A model generated the notes under the pieces. That model was given only the letters and a program-made list of their open reading frames with translations, was not told the origin of the DNA and did no database searches. Below, piece by piece: positions 1 to 6,010 of a stretch of DNA of 6,927 bases. The DNA is taken from NCBI GenBank assembly GCA_964576265.1, contig CAZNVB010000298.1, positions 1-6,927 of the forward strand, given 5' to 3'. Source of the DNA: CAZNVB01 sp964576265. Its GTDB lineage: Bacteria > Acidobacteriota > Aminicenantia > Aminicenantales > UBA8522. The position numbers and the translations under genes are program-made. The stretch's first letter is position 1, and the number at the start of each line of letters is the position of its first letter.

Positions 1-195
1 GTTGACGATCGTGCCGGCCGCGCCCGGGCTCGTCCGGATGGAAACCACCTGATGGGCCGTCTTGCCGCTCTCGACCGAAATCTCGGCCAGGGCCGGGTCG
101 ACGTCGAGGTATTTATCGAGGAAAAAATCCCCCAGGACGGCAATCCGGCAATCGGGAAACCGATCGACGATTTCCTTGAGTCTGGAAGGATTCAT
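1..195 (-). CDS. PfkB-family sugar kinase, RfaE1/HldE-kinase-like (N-terminal part, runs off the window)
   Basis: Only the first 65 codons are inside the window; the gene continues beyond base 1. The translation begins MNPSRLKEIVDRFPDCRIAV and continues LGDFFLDKYL, followed by EISVES. The pattern 'vlGDffLDkyl' about 20 residues from the start, followed about 20 residues later by 'PE/AEISVE', is the N-terminal signature of the ribokinase/PfkB family. It is closest to the D-glycero-D-manno-heptose-7-phosphate kinases (RfaE1/HldE kinase domain), where GDxxLDxY lies in the first beta strand near the sugar site. The start ATG at 195 overlaps the TGA of the upstream gene as ATGA (4 nt). A GGAG lies about 11 nt before it inside that gene, so translation is probably coupled. 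Family-level recognition is good. The exact substrate (heptose-7-phosphate or another sugar) cannot be told from the fragment, and the ATP-binding and catalytic Asp region is outside the window. Confidence 0.8.
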   Translation of the reverse strand, partial: MNPSRLKEIVDRFPDCRIAVLGDFFLDKYLDVDPALAEISVESGKTAHQVVSIRTSPGAAGTIVN

Positions 196-1163
196 GATTT
201 CGCTTTCTCCACAATCTGATGATAAAGGGTCGGCACCGTGTTCCGATGATCGCCCCGGACATAGAAGCTTTCTCCGCCGTCGGCAACGGTTCGGACAAGA
301 ACGGTCTTGTAAGGACGAAAGTAATAGCTCGGGTCGTTTTTGGGCGCTTCCCGCCGGAGATCGGCCTGGTCAAGGCGGACCAAATCGAAGACCGCCGTGG
401 TGAAATGCCGGATCTCCCGGCCTTCCTGGCAAGCGACATTCCGGGCCATCGTTAGAGCCTTGAGGTAAACTTCCGGACCCATGACCGCCGTCCCGATGTT
501 GAGCAGGACGCCTCCCTCGAGGCCGCAGATGCTCTGAGTCAGAATGAGAAAATCCCGGTCGCTTGCGGCGCCGGCAGCCGCTCCGTCGAAGTTGGGATGT
601 TCATGGATGATATCCTGGCCGAAAGCCACATGGACGGTCACGGGCACGCCGAGGCGGAAGCCAGCGGCGAGAACGCTTGTCTCGGCATAAGGAAAACTTT
701 CCCGGACGATCGCCCGTCCGACCGCTTCTCCAAAACCGATCCCATCCCGGTCGCCCTCTCGGACCGCGACGTTGATTCCTCCCGTTTCCTGCCACAGGCC
801 GAACTCTCCTGTCCTGACATATCTGGCCACGCTTTCCGAGGTCCGACCGATCAAGGCGAGCTCATAGTCATGAATCGCTCCCGCGCCGTTCAGCGCGATG
901 TGGCTCAGCAACCGCCGCTCCATGAGATCGATGAGCAGAGGCCCGGCGCCCCGGCGCAGGACGTGAGCCCCGAGCATCAGGATGACCGACCGCCTATTCT
1001 TCCGCGCCTGAACGATCCTCTCGGCCAGGATGGGAAGAGCCGGATGGTCGCACGGCTCGTAGGGACTTCCCGGGTAAATCAAAATGTCGCGGGTCAAATC
1101 GTGCTCCCGTTCGGCCAGCGGCTTGAGCTTCAATCGCGAACGGTCGAAAAGTTCAAAGGGCAT
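192..1163 (-). CDS. Deoxyhypusine-synthase-like protein of unknown function
   Basis: This protein of 323 aa is probably cytosolic: no signal peptide or membrane helix is visible. Its middle resembles the deoxyhypusine synthase (DHS) NAD-binding fold. It has GAHVLRRG (residues 65-72), LNGAGAIHDYELAL (91-104), then 'RTGEFGLWQE', and later 'ICGLEGGVLLNIGTAVMGPE' (212-231), placed where DHS has its LGGG segment. The WGK motif carrying the DHS catalytic lysine is not visible, and bacteria normally lack the eIF5A substrate. Hypusine formation is therefore unlikely, and an NAD-dependent or sugar-related reaction is only a guess. Length is slightly under the roughly 330-370 aa of true DHS. The ATG at 1163 has AAGGAGG about 11 nt upstream. 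The gene overlaps the HAD gene by 11 nt and the sugar kinase gene by 4 nt, which ties its job to those two proteins. The relationship to DHS comes from motif reading, not from a search, and is moderately sure. Confidence 0.7.
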   Translation of the reverse strand: MPFELFDRSRLKLKPLAEREHDLTRDILIYPGSPYEPCDHPALPILAERIVQARKNRRSVILMLGAHVLRRGAGPLLIDLMERRLLSHIALNGAGAIHDYELALIGRTSESVARYVRTGEFGLWQETGGINVAVREGDRDGIGFGEAVGRAIVRESFPYAETSVLAAGFRLGVPVTVHVAFGQDIIHEHPNFDGAAAGAASDRDFLILTQSICGLEGGVLLNIGTAVMGPEVYLKALTMARNVACQEGREIRHFTTAVFDLVRLDQADLRREAPKNDPSYYFRPYKTVLVRTVADGGESFYVRGDHRNTVPTLYHQIVEKAKS

Positions 1164-2133
1164 CCTCGGCCTCTCCTCCTTCGCCCAACAAATAGGATAA
1201 AAGCGGCTCCCAATCCCTGAAATCGGGAATGACCAGGTCGGCCCCGACTCCGATCAGGCGATCGCGCTTCCAGGGATCCGGCCTCCCGCTTCGACCCGCC
1301 TCGTCGCTGGCCACGGCAACGGCCACGCCGCCCGCCTGCTTGACGTTTCCGATTTCCACATAGCCGTCTCCGAACCCGAGAAGGACCGACCCGTCCACCC
1401 TGTTTTCCTCGAGAATCCTCATGATGACGAGCTTCTTGGAATACTTTCGATAGTCGTCGATGGCTCCGTAGATGCGGCGGCCGAAAAAATGAACGAGCCC
1501 GAGAAGCTCGGCCTCTTCAAATACATATTTCTGGTCGGTCCCGCTCGCCAGGTACATCTCGAGCTCCCTCTGCCGGATGGCGGCCAGGATATCGATCGCG
1601 CCGGCGACAAGATAGTCCTCGGGCTTGGCCCGTCCTGAACGGAGAGACTCCCGGCGATCTCTGGTCTTCTCCATCAACCGGGCGTGATATTCCGCCTTGT
1701 AATCGAGCGGGTCGGCCGGCTCGCCCCCCCGAGCTTTGATTTCCTCAGCCAGCTGGATCATCTGGTAGATCGTCTGTTTGCCGTTGAGCCGCATGACAAA
1801 CTCATGACAATGGCGGTGGACAGCCTCGACGGGTTCTCTCGTTCCCGTGGCTACGATCTTTTCCACCATCATCCCCACCATAACCTCGGGCCATCCCTCG
1901 CGGATCAGGCTGAGCGTCCCGTCGAAATCGAAAAGGACGTGGCGGATGGCTCTTTTCGGCCGGACCTCACGGATGACCTCGACCGAACTTCCGGGGAGAA
2001 AGCGCGACGGGACTTCGCCGGCGACGACGCGCTGATAATCCTCTTCCAGATAGGCCGGCGAAGAGCGAGTCGAATCTCTCCCGTATTCTCCTTCCTGTTT
2101 TTCTCGTTTCCTTTTTTCCATCTCCCGGATCAT
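1153..2133 (-). CDS. HAD-superfamily phosphatase, first gene of the sugar-kinase operon
   Basis: This is a predicted phosphoester hydrolase of 326 aa. Motif I is DFDGT at residues 69-73 (nucleophile D69, acid/base D71). Motif II is the SGT at 197-199, motif III lysine lies in YSKK (231-234), and motif IV is GFGDGYVEIG with D256 and E260 as likely Mg2+ ligands. The 120 or so residues between motifs I and II form a large helical cap, so the substrate is probably a small phosphorylated metabolite. It is much longer than GmhB-type heptose bisphosphatases (about 190 aa). The 60 residues before motif I are unusual: highly charged and Lys/Arg/Glu-rich. Two in-frame ATGs are possible, at 2133 and 2121. 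A sigma70-like promoter overlaps 2133, which favours 2121 (MEKRKREK) as the true, possibly leaderless, start. The 3' end overlaps the DHS-like gene by 11 nt. The function is probably a phosphatase acting before or after the downstream sugar kinase; the substrate is unknown. Confidence 0.82.
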   Translation of the reverse strand: MIREMEKRKREKQEGEYGRDSTRSSPAYLEEDYQRVVAGEVPSRFLPGSSVEVIREVRPKRAIRHVLFDFDGTLSLIREGWPEVMVGMMVEKIVATGTREPVEAVHRHCHEFVMRLNGKQTIYQMIQLAEEIKARGGEPADPLDYKAEYHARLMEKTRDRRESLRSGRAKPEDYLVAGAIDILAAIRQRELEMYLASGTDQKYVFEEAELLGLVHFFGRRIYGAIDDYRKYSKKLVIMRILEENRVDGSVLLGFGDGYVEIGNVKQAGGVAVAVASDEAGRSGRPDPWKRDRLIGVGADLVIPDFRDWEPLLSYLLGEGGEAEDAL

Positions 2134-2158
2134 AGGCCAGGCCCGAAAAGGTTGTCAA
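2129..2158 (-). promoter_or_regulatory. Sigma70-like promoter of the HAD/DHS-like/kinase operon
   Basis: On the minus strand a perfect -35 TTGACA (2158-2153) is followed by an 18-nt spacer and a -10 TATGAT (2134-2129, five of six consensus bases). It lies in the 161-bp gap upstream of the three overlapping genes, where a promoter is expected. The -10 box covers the ATG at 2133, and transcription would start near 2121-2122. That coincides with the second in-frame ATG of the HAD gene and would give a leaderless or nearly leaderless message. Confidence 0.55.
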
Positions 2159-2177
2159 GAATATCGGCTTGCCGTGT

Positions 2178-2217
2178 GAAGGGAACATGAATATGCCTTC
2201 TCTCGGCACATCCCTTC
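2178..2217 (-). other. Extended RNA hairpin between the thioredoxin-like gene and the HAD operon
   Basis: Read on the minus strand, GAAGGG (2217-2212) pairs with CCCTTC (2183-2178). Inside it ATGTGCC pairs with GGCATAT (one G-U wobble) around a GAGAGAA loop, leaving a short one-sided bulge. It lies about 78 nt after the stop of the thioredoxin-like gene and about 20 nt before the -35 of the next operon. No U-run follows, so it is not a classical intrinsic terminator. It may be a 3'-end stabilising structure, a factor-dependent terminator element or a protein site. Confidence 0.3.
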
Positions 2218-2294
2218 GCCAACATGGTGTTCGACACGCAGTCCGGCTTTCGCTCGAAGGATCCGATGGCTTGACAGGTTCCGGCGCGCTTTGG

Positions 2295-4391
2295 TCAGGG
2301 ATTCTCGCCGAGCATGGCCAACATCTTGTTGACATCGGTCGTGGGAAGCTGGCAAGCATAAGAGCGGCAGACGTAAGCGGTGGCCTGACCCTTTATGGAT
2401 TTCATGGCGCGGGCAAATTCGGCGATGGGGGGGATTTCGGAATTCCGCCGCCCGAGAGATCGGAAAAGCACCACTTTGTTGGGGATGAATCGCCGCTGAA
2501 GCGCCTGAACCATCGCCCGGGTATCCTCGGCCTCCGGCCTTCCGGCAATCACGACTTCGTAATTCGGGCCTGTCGCGAAATCCAGCGCCGCCATCAAAAA
2601 GGTGTAACCGGCGGGATAGCGGCTGACGTTCGTGGAAAAGGCCTCGCCGATCTTCGCCGCCATGGCTTCTAACCCCATATCGCCGCTCATCCGTGCTAAA
2701 CGCAGCAGGTTAAGTACCATGACCGAGTTGCCCGAGGGAACCGCTCCGTCGAAAATTTGTTTTTTCCGGACCAGCAGCCGCTCCGCGTCATCGGCAGTAA
2801 AGAAGAAGCCGCCTTGGCGCTCGTCCCAGAAGTGCTGCCGTAAAATATCGTTGAGTGCCAGGGCGGTCTGGAGATACTTCACCGCGAAGGTCGTTTCGTA
2901 TAATTCCAGCAAGCCCCAGATGAAAAACGCGTAATCGTCCAGGGTGGCCGGGACGGCGGTCTCGCCCTGCCGGTAACGGTGCAGCAAACGCCCCTCGCGG
3001 GGGCGCAGGGTTTGAATAATGAAATCCGCCGCTTTTGCGGCCTCGGCGGCGTAAACGGGCTCGCCGAGAGCCTGCGCCGCCTTGCTCAGCGCGGCTATCA
3101 TCAACCCGTTCCAGTCGGTGAGGATTTTGTCATCCTTTCGGGGATGGATCCGCCGCTCCCGCAGCGCGAACAACTTCCGGCGAGCCTGATCGATGCGCTG
3201 CGCCAGTTCGACTTCGCTGAGGCCAAGTTCTTTGGCCATTTCCGGGAAGGGTTTGCTCAAATGGAGAATGTTGGCCCCGGTCGGCCGCTGCGTGGTCTCA
3301 GCCGGAAAATTTCCATTCTCCCTGCAGCTGAACACCTGGATGAAGAAATCGCCGAGGTTTTTTCCCAACGCCCGACGGATTTCATCATTGCTCCAAAGGT
3401 AGAACTTGCCCTCTTCGCCCTCGCTGTCCGCGTCCTCCGAGGAGTAGAATCCTCCCCCGGGATCGGTCATGTCGCGCAGAACGTAGGTCAGAATCTCCCG
3501 AACCGCGGCCCGATATTCGTCCTTTCCGGTCACCTGAAAGGCTTCGGTGTAAGCCATGGCCAGCAGGGCCTGGTCGTAGAGCATCTTTTCAAAATGCGGC
3601 ACCAGCCAGCGTTCGTCGGTGGAGTAACGATGGAAGCCGAAACCGAGGTGGTCGAAGATTCCTCCCCGGCGCATGTTCTCCAAGGTCGTTTCTACCATTT
3701 CCAGAGCTTGCCGCTTGCCCCGACGCCGGTAAAAACGAAGCAGATACATCAGATGATGAGGGGTGGGGAATTTGGGACGGACGCCGAACCCTCCATGGCG
3801 GCGATCATAGCTCTCTTCTAATTGGTTATAAGCGGTCTCCAGAATGTCCGAGGGTAACGGCCCGCCGGCAGGGCTGGCGACGGCCTGGGAGAGCGCCGCA
3901 GCCACCTTCCGCGCCGATTCCAACAGCCGGGCGCGGTCGTTTTCCCAAAGGCTTTTAATCTTCGGAATCAACTCCAGCATCCCGTAGCGGTTAAAGCGCC
4001 GCTCCTTGGGAATGTAAGTGGCGGCGAAAAAAGGCTCCTTGGCGGGAGTCATGACGATGGTGAGAGGCCAGCCACCGCTGCCCGTGAGCATCTGGCAGGC
4101 GGTCATGTATATATCATCCACGTCCGGACGCTCCTCCCGATCGACCTTGATGTTGATGAAAGCCTCGTTCATCAGCGCGGCCACGGCGGAATCCTCGAAA
4201 GATTCACGCTCCATTACGTGGCACCAGTGGCAGCTGGAATATCCGATGGAGAGGAAAATGGGCTTGTCCTGCGCTTCAGCCGCGGCGAAGGCTTCTTCGC
4301 CCCAGGGATACCAGTCCACCGGGTTTTGCGCGTGCTGCAGCAGGTAAGGACTCTTTTCCCGGATGAGACGGTTGGCTTTTTTTCCCGACAT
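2295..4391 (-). CDS. Thioredoxin-domain DUF255 protein, SPATA20/YyaL family
   Basis: This 698-aa protein matches the usual length of the bacterial YyaL / animal SPATA20 family. The N-terminal domain (about residues 1-165) is thioredoxin-like. It opens with the family signature RLIREKSPYLLQHAQNPVDW and carries the CHWC redox motif at 54-57 within GYSSCHWCHVMERESF. This is followed by KVDREERPDVDDIYM and a cis-proline region GGWPL (106-110). The rest (about 190-690) is a six-hairpin/(alpha/alpha)6-barrel resembling N-acylglucosamine epimerases and glycosidases, with family segments FGVRPKFPTPHHL, HFEKMLYDQALL, YSSEDADSEGEEG and KDDKILTDWNGLMIAAL. No signal peptide is seen, so it is probably cytosolic. 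The biochemical role of the family is not established; redox or sugar-related activity has been suggested from the folds. Start at 4391 is chosen over 4448 because AAAGGA sits 7 nt before it and the family N-terminus begins there. It appears to be a single-gene transcript, with 161 bp to the next gene. Confidence 0.95.
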   Translation of the reverse strand: MSGKKANRLIREKSPYLLQHAQNPVDWYPWGEEAFAAAEAQDKPIFLSIGYSSCHWCHVMERESFEDSAVAALMNEAFINIKVDREERPDVDDIYMTACQMLTGSGGWPLTIVMTPAKEPFFAATYIPKERRFNRYGMLELIPKIKSLWENDRARLLESARKVAAALSQAVASPAGGPLPSDILETAYNQLEESYDRRHGGFGVRPKFPTPHHLMYLLRFYRRRGKRQALEMVETTLENMRRGGIFDHLGFGFHRYSTDERWLVPHFEKMLYDQALLAMAYTEAFQVTGKDEYRAAVREILTYVLRDMTDPGGGFYSSEDADSEGEEGKFYLWSNDEIRRALGKNLGDFFIQVFSCRENGNFPAETTQRPTGANILHLSKPFPEMAKELGLSEVELAQRIDQARRKLFALRERRIHPRKDDKILTDWNGLMIAALSKAAQALGEPVYAAEAAKAADFIIQTLRPREGRLLHRYRQGETAVPATLDDYAFFIWGLLELYETTFAVKYLQTALALNDILRQHFWDERQGGFFFTADDAERLLVRKKQIFDGAVPSGNSVMVLNLLRLARMSGDMGLEAMAAKIGEAFSTNVSRYPAGYTFLMAALDFATGPNYEVVIAGRPEAEDTRAMVQALQRRFIPNKVVLFRSLGRRNSEIPPIAEFARAMKSIKGQATAYVCRSYACQLPTTDVNKMLAMLGENP

Positions 4392-4398
4392 AAAAGAA

Positions 4399-4404
4399 TC
4401 CTTT
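4399..4404 (-). promoter_or_regulatory. Ribosome binding site fixing the start of the DUF255 gene
   Basis: AAAGGA on the minus strand ends 7 nt before the ATG at 4391. The longer possibility from 4448 adds 19 Arg/Lys-rich residues not typical of the family, so this site decides the start. No convincing -35/-10 pair was found just upstream. Confidence 0.6.
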
Positions 4405-4444
4405 CTTTCTCGTTTTTCGCGGCTCCGGCGAAACCGATCGCCCC

Positions 4445-4746
4445 TCACCGGCCGTCCGAAAATTCACGCTTTGTTTCGGTCTTGCTTAACGGAAGCAATC
4501 CTTCAGGGAACCTGGCGTCCGCTTGGCCCTGCAGCCAGGCTTGGATATAATCCTCAAGCCTGTCCGAAAATTCCTTGGCTCTCTGGCTCGATCGGTTGAG
4601 GTCAATCGACATGACCATAATACCCGAACAGGGTCTCTGTGGGAAGGCCTCTTCCGGTCGATGTATTTTTTGCCGTGCTCCCCGGCGAGGAAAATCTCCC
4701 CTTCGTTGCGGATCATTCCGTAGCGAACCGCTTTTCTTCGACAAAC
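4445..4746 (-). pseudogene. Possible frameshifted remnant or short hypothetical gene
   Basis: Two adjacent minus-strand frames each look protein-like over only half of this stretch. The upstream half (about 4746-4655) reads AVRYGMIRNEGEIFLAGEHG followed by KKYIDR, after which it becomes low quality. The downstream half in the -1/+1 related frame (about 4660-4445) reads MSIDLNRSSQRAKEFSDRLE, then DYIQAWLQGQADARF, and ends in TGA 53 nt before the DUF255 start. One indel near 4655-4660 would join them into a protein of about 95 aa. No family is recognised, and the ATGs at 4618 and 4612 have no clear Shine-Dalgarno. It may instead be a genuine short gene starting at 4612 (55 aa) or chance open sequence. 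Confidence 0.28.
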
Positions 4747-4749
4747 CTA

Positions 4750-5097
4750 TGATCTGTTTCTGCCTTCCTCGCCGACCGCGCCGTCGTGGACAGGATCAGC
4801 AACTACCTCAAGCTGACCTTTATCGCGGAGAGGCCTCCTCCATTGCGTATCATAAAGTTTGGATGGCCGCCGAGACCTCAGCTGAGTATTGTTCATGGCC
4901 GCTTCTCTGCCCGGGAGAGGAGGTCCGGCTTATTTTCGTCTCTTCCGGGCTCGCCGGGCAGCTTTTTGAGCCGCCTAGAACAATCCACGACTTCATTTGC
5001 GATCTCATGAGCCGCGATTTATGCTCTCTGCGGACGACCGGAGGGGAAAATTGTCACGGCGAGGTTCGCCCTGCCGGCGTCGCCAAAAATGAAATTA
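4750..5097. other. About 350 bp with no intact gene; probable decayed sequence
   Basis: Neither strand gives an open frame with a start, Shine-Dalgarno and recognisable motifs. A short plus-strand segment at about 4762-4830 reads AFLADRAVVDRISNYLKLTF and looks protein-like, but it soon turns into proline/arginine-rich low-quality sequence. A minus-strand segment around 4970-5030 (SRLMRSQMKSWIVL) is similarly isolated. The pattern fits eroded coding DNA, but no family can be named. Confidence 0.4.
5047..5070 (-). terminator. Weak candidate terminator after the nucleotidyltransferase unit
   Basis: Read on the minus strand, GGCGA (5070-5066) and TCGCC (5062-5058) form a 5-bp stem around a 3-nt loop. 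They are followed after a few bases by AATTTT (5052-5047). It lies 27 nt after the stop of the 55-aa gene. The stem is short and the U-tract is displaced by about 5 nt, so this is tentative. Confidence 0.28.
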
Positions 5098-5265
5098 TTA
5101 TCCTTCAAGCGGCCAGACTTTCCGCCGCCTATTTTTCCGGATGGCGGCGGAAATGCTCTGAAGCCGGACGACGATCCGGATTTTTTCCTCAAAGGGAAGC
5201 CGGGCGAGTTCGCGGCGCCGCCTGGCCTTCGCTCTGAATATTGCCTTAGCCTTCCGTTCATACAT
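5098..5265 (-). CDS. Small basic protein paired with the nucleotidyltransferase-like gene
   Basis: This is a 55-aa protein. Residues 1-20 are mostly Lys/Arg/Ala (MYERKAKAIFRAKARRRREL), followed by ARLPFEEKIRIVVRLQ (21-36), a short helix and a basic end KNRRRKVWPLEG. Small proteins with 'RRRELARLPFEEKIRILVRLQ' are, to my recollection, commonly encoded next to AbiEii-like nucleotidyltransferase genes. That fits here: the ATG lies 4 nt after the TAG of that gene, with no strong Shine-Dalgarno of its own, suggesting translational coupling. In a toxin-antitoxin reading it would be the partner, possibly the antitoxin or a nucleic-acid-binding subunit. The role is inferred from context only. An upstream in-frame ATG at 5307 would add 14 residues lying over the neighbour's C-terminus; it is less likely because the conserved-looking part starts at MYERKAK. 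Confidence 0.65.
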   Translation of the reverse strand: MYERKAKAIFRAKARRRRELARLPFEEKIRIVVRLQSISAAIRKNRRRKVWPLEG

Positions 5266-5269
5266 GGAT

Positions 5270-5761
5270 CTAGTCTTTGAGCTTCCGATATTTCTCGCCG
5301 AGCCCATACTTCTTCAGCAAACGAGCCAACGATTTCTTGTCGAGCTTCGCCTGATTCATTATTTGAATCGCCCGTTCTCTGTCCTTGGAACGGCCAGTCT
5401 GAAGGGCGATGGCCAGCAGGTACTCCGGCCTGAGGATTCTGGTCCGGACTCTCTTGTAAGTCGATTCGACAGCCCTTTCTACGGCCTCATTAACGAGCTC
5501 ATTATAAGCGGGAATGAACTGCACCGGTATCTCCTCGATGATCACCAGTTCCTTGTCGCGTGAGTATCCTCTTTTTTTCAACTCTTTATAGACGGGGGAA
5601 AGCACGTCCAGTCCTTCTGTCGTCGGGATAAAGAAAATGTCGAGGTCATAGGTCAGGACCGGCTCGATGTAGTAGGTCGCGGCGATACCGCCGTCGATCG
5701 CGTAATTCCGGATCAAGCCGGACTGGTGAATTTCGCGAATGACTTTTAATGCTTTATCCAA
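5270..5761 (-). CDS. Nucleotidyltransferase-fold protein (AbiEii/MNT-like), putative toxin-antitoxin component
   Basis: This is a cytosolic protein of 163 aa. The nucleotidyltransferase core is seen as AIDGGIAATYYIEPVLTYDL followed by DIFF: a GG at residues 24-25 and, 14 residues later, the D39-x-D41 pair that would bind metal and nucleotide. A further segment IPVQFIPAYNELVNEAVERA (78-97) follows. It ends with the helical RPEYLLAIALQTGRSKDRER segment (111-130) that recalls the 'KxxAgRxKD' helix of AbiEii-type and DUF6036-like proteins. The conserved lysine of that helix appears replaced (ALQTGR). The start is TTG at 5761: an in-frame stop lies 18 nt upstream, no ATG occurs until residue 135, and GGAAAGG precedes it by about 6 nt. 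It is the first gene of a two-gene unit with the 55-aa basic protein and has its own promoter. Transfer of NMP to a tRNA or protein target is known for some relatives; the target here is unknown. Confidence 0.82.
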   Translation of the reverse strand: MDKALKVIREIHQSGLIRNYAIDGGIAATYYIEPVLTYDLDIFFIPTTEGLDVLSPVYKELKKRGYSRDKELVIIEEIPVQFIPAYNELVNEAVERAVESTYKRVRTRILRPEYLLAIALQTGRSKDRERAIQIMNQAKLDKKSLARLLKKYGLGEKYRKLKD

Positions 5762-5785
5762 GAAGCGCCTTTCCTTTTACTGGAG

Positions 5786-5814
5786 TTTATAGCATGAGAA
5801 CAACGAGAGGTCAA
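5786..5814 (-). promoter_or_regulatory. Sigma70-like promoter of the nucleotidyltransferase unit
   Basis: On the minus strand TTGACC (5814-5809) is followed by exactly 17 nt and then TATAAA (5791-5786). Each box matches five of six consensus bases. The predicted start near 5779 gives a leader of about 18 nt holding the AAAGGAAAGG Shine-Dalgarno before the TTG start at 5761. The spacing and the fit to the gene make it convincing. Confidence 0.65.
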
Positions 5815-5868
5815 GAATGGGAGGAATCGCTGGGACACGAGGAGACCGAGATGATGGAGGAAGAATAG

Positions 5869-6009
5869 GCCTTCGCTCATCTCCTTCGCCGGGAGCTCAT
5901 CTTCGAAAACCTGGTGGAGAAGATCGCAGCCTGGCGCCACTCCGGCTTCTCGCTCCACAGCAAGGTCAAAGCCAAGACCAGGAAAGAGGCCGAACAAGTG
6001 AGCAAATAG
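5869..6009 (+). pseudogene. Fragment of an IS91/IS801-type (Y2) transposase
   Basis: Forty-six plus-strand codons read AFAHLLRRELIFENLVEKIA, then AWRHSGFSLHSKVKAKTRKE and AEQVSK, then stop. The core 'KxxAWRHSGFSVHxxVxx' is the conserved segment just after the catalytic region in IS91/IS801-type rolling-circle transposases. The expected continuation (Y-M-I/V-R-x-P) is missing because a TAG follows directly. Upstream in the same frame there is a TAG at 5866 preceded by ETEMMEEE, which may be further eroded transposase. The N-terminal zinc-binding domain and tyrosine domain are absent, so the piece cannot be functional. It is the only mobile-element trace in the window, and no terminal ori/ter ends were seen. 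Confidence 0.7.
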
Positions 6010-6010
6010 A

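Noticed and set aside
597..1220. A 207-codon plus-strand open frame
   Set aside because: Antisense shadow of the DHS-like gene, with low-complexity Asp/Arg/Pro-rich translation and no motifs.
2979..3821. A 280-codon plus-strand open frame
   Set aside because: It lies wholly antisense to the DUF255 gene, whose frame is unambiguous; typical shadow of a GC-rich gene.
4415..4433. Inverted repeat TTTCGC / GCGAAA in the leader of the DUF255 gene
   Set aside because: Only 6 bp, no U-tract in either useful orientation; could be chance. No riboswitch-like architecture is visible around it.
4482..4498. Inverted repeat TTGCTT / AAGCAA upstream of the DUF255 gene
   Set aside because: Six-bp stem with a 5-nt loop and no associated promoter elements; too weak to call an operator or terminator.
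4575..5237. A 220-codon plus-strand open frame
   Set aside because: The translation is rich in Cys, Arg and Pro in its first half, has no recognisable motif or Shine-Dalgarno, and runs antisense over the 55-aa gene and the possible remnant. It looks like chance openness in GC-rich DNA.
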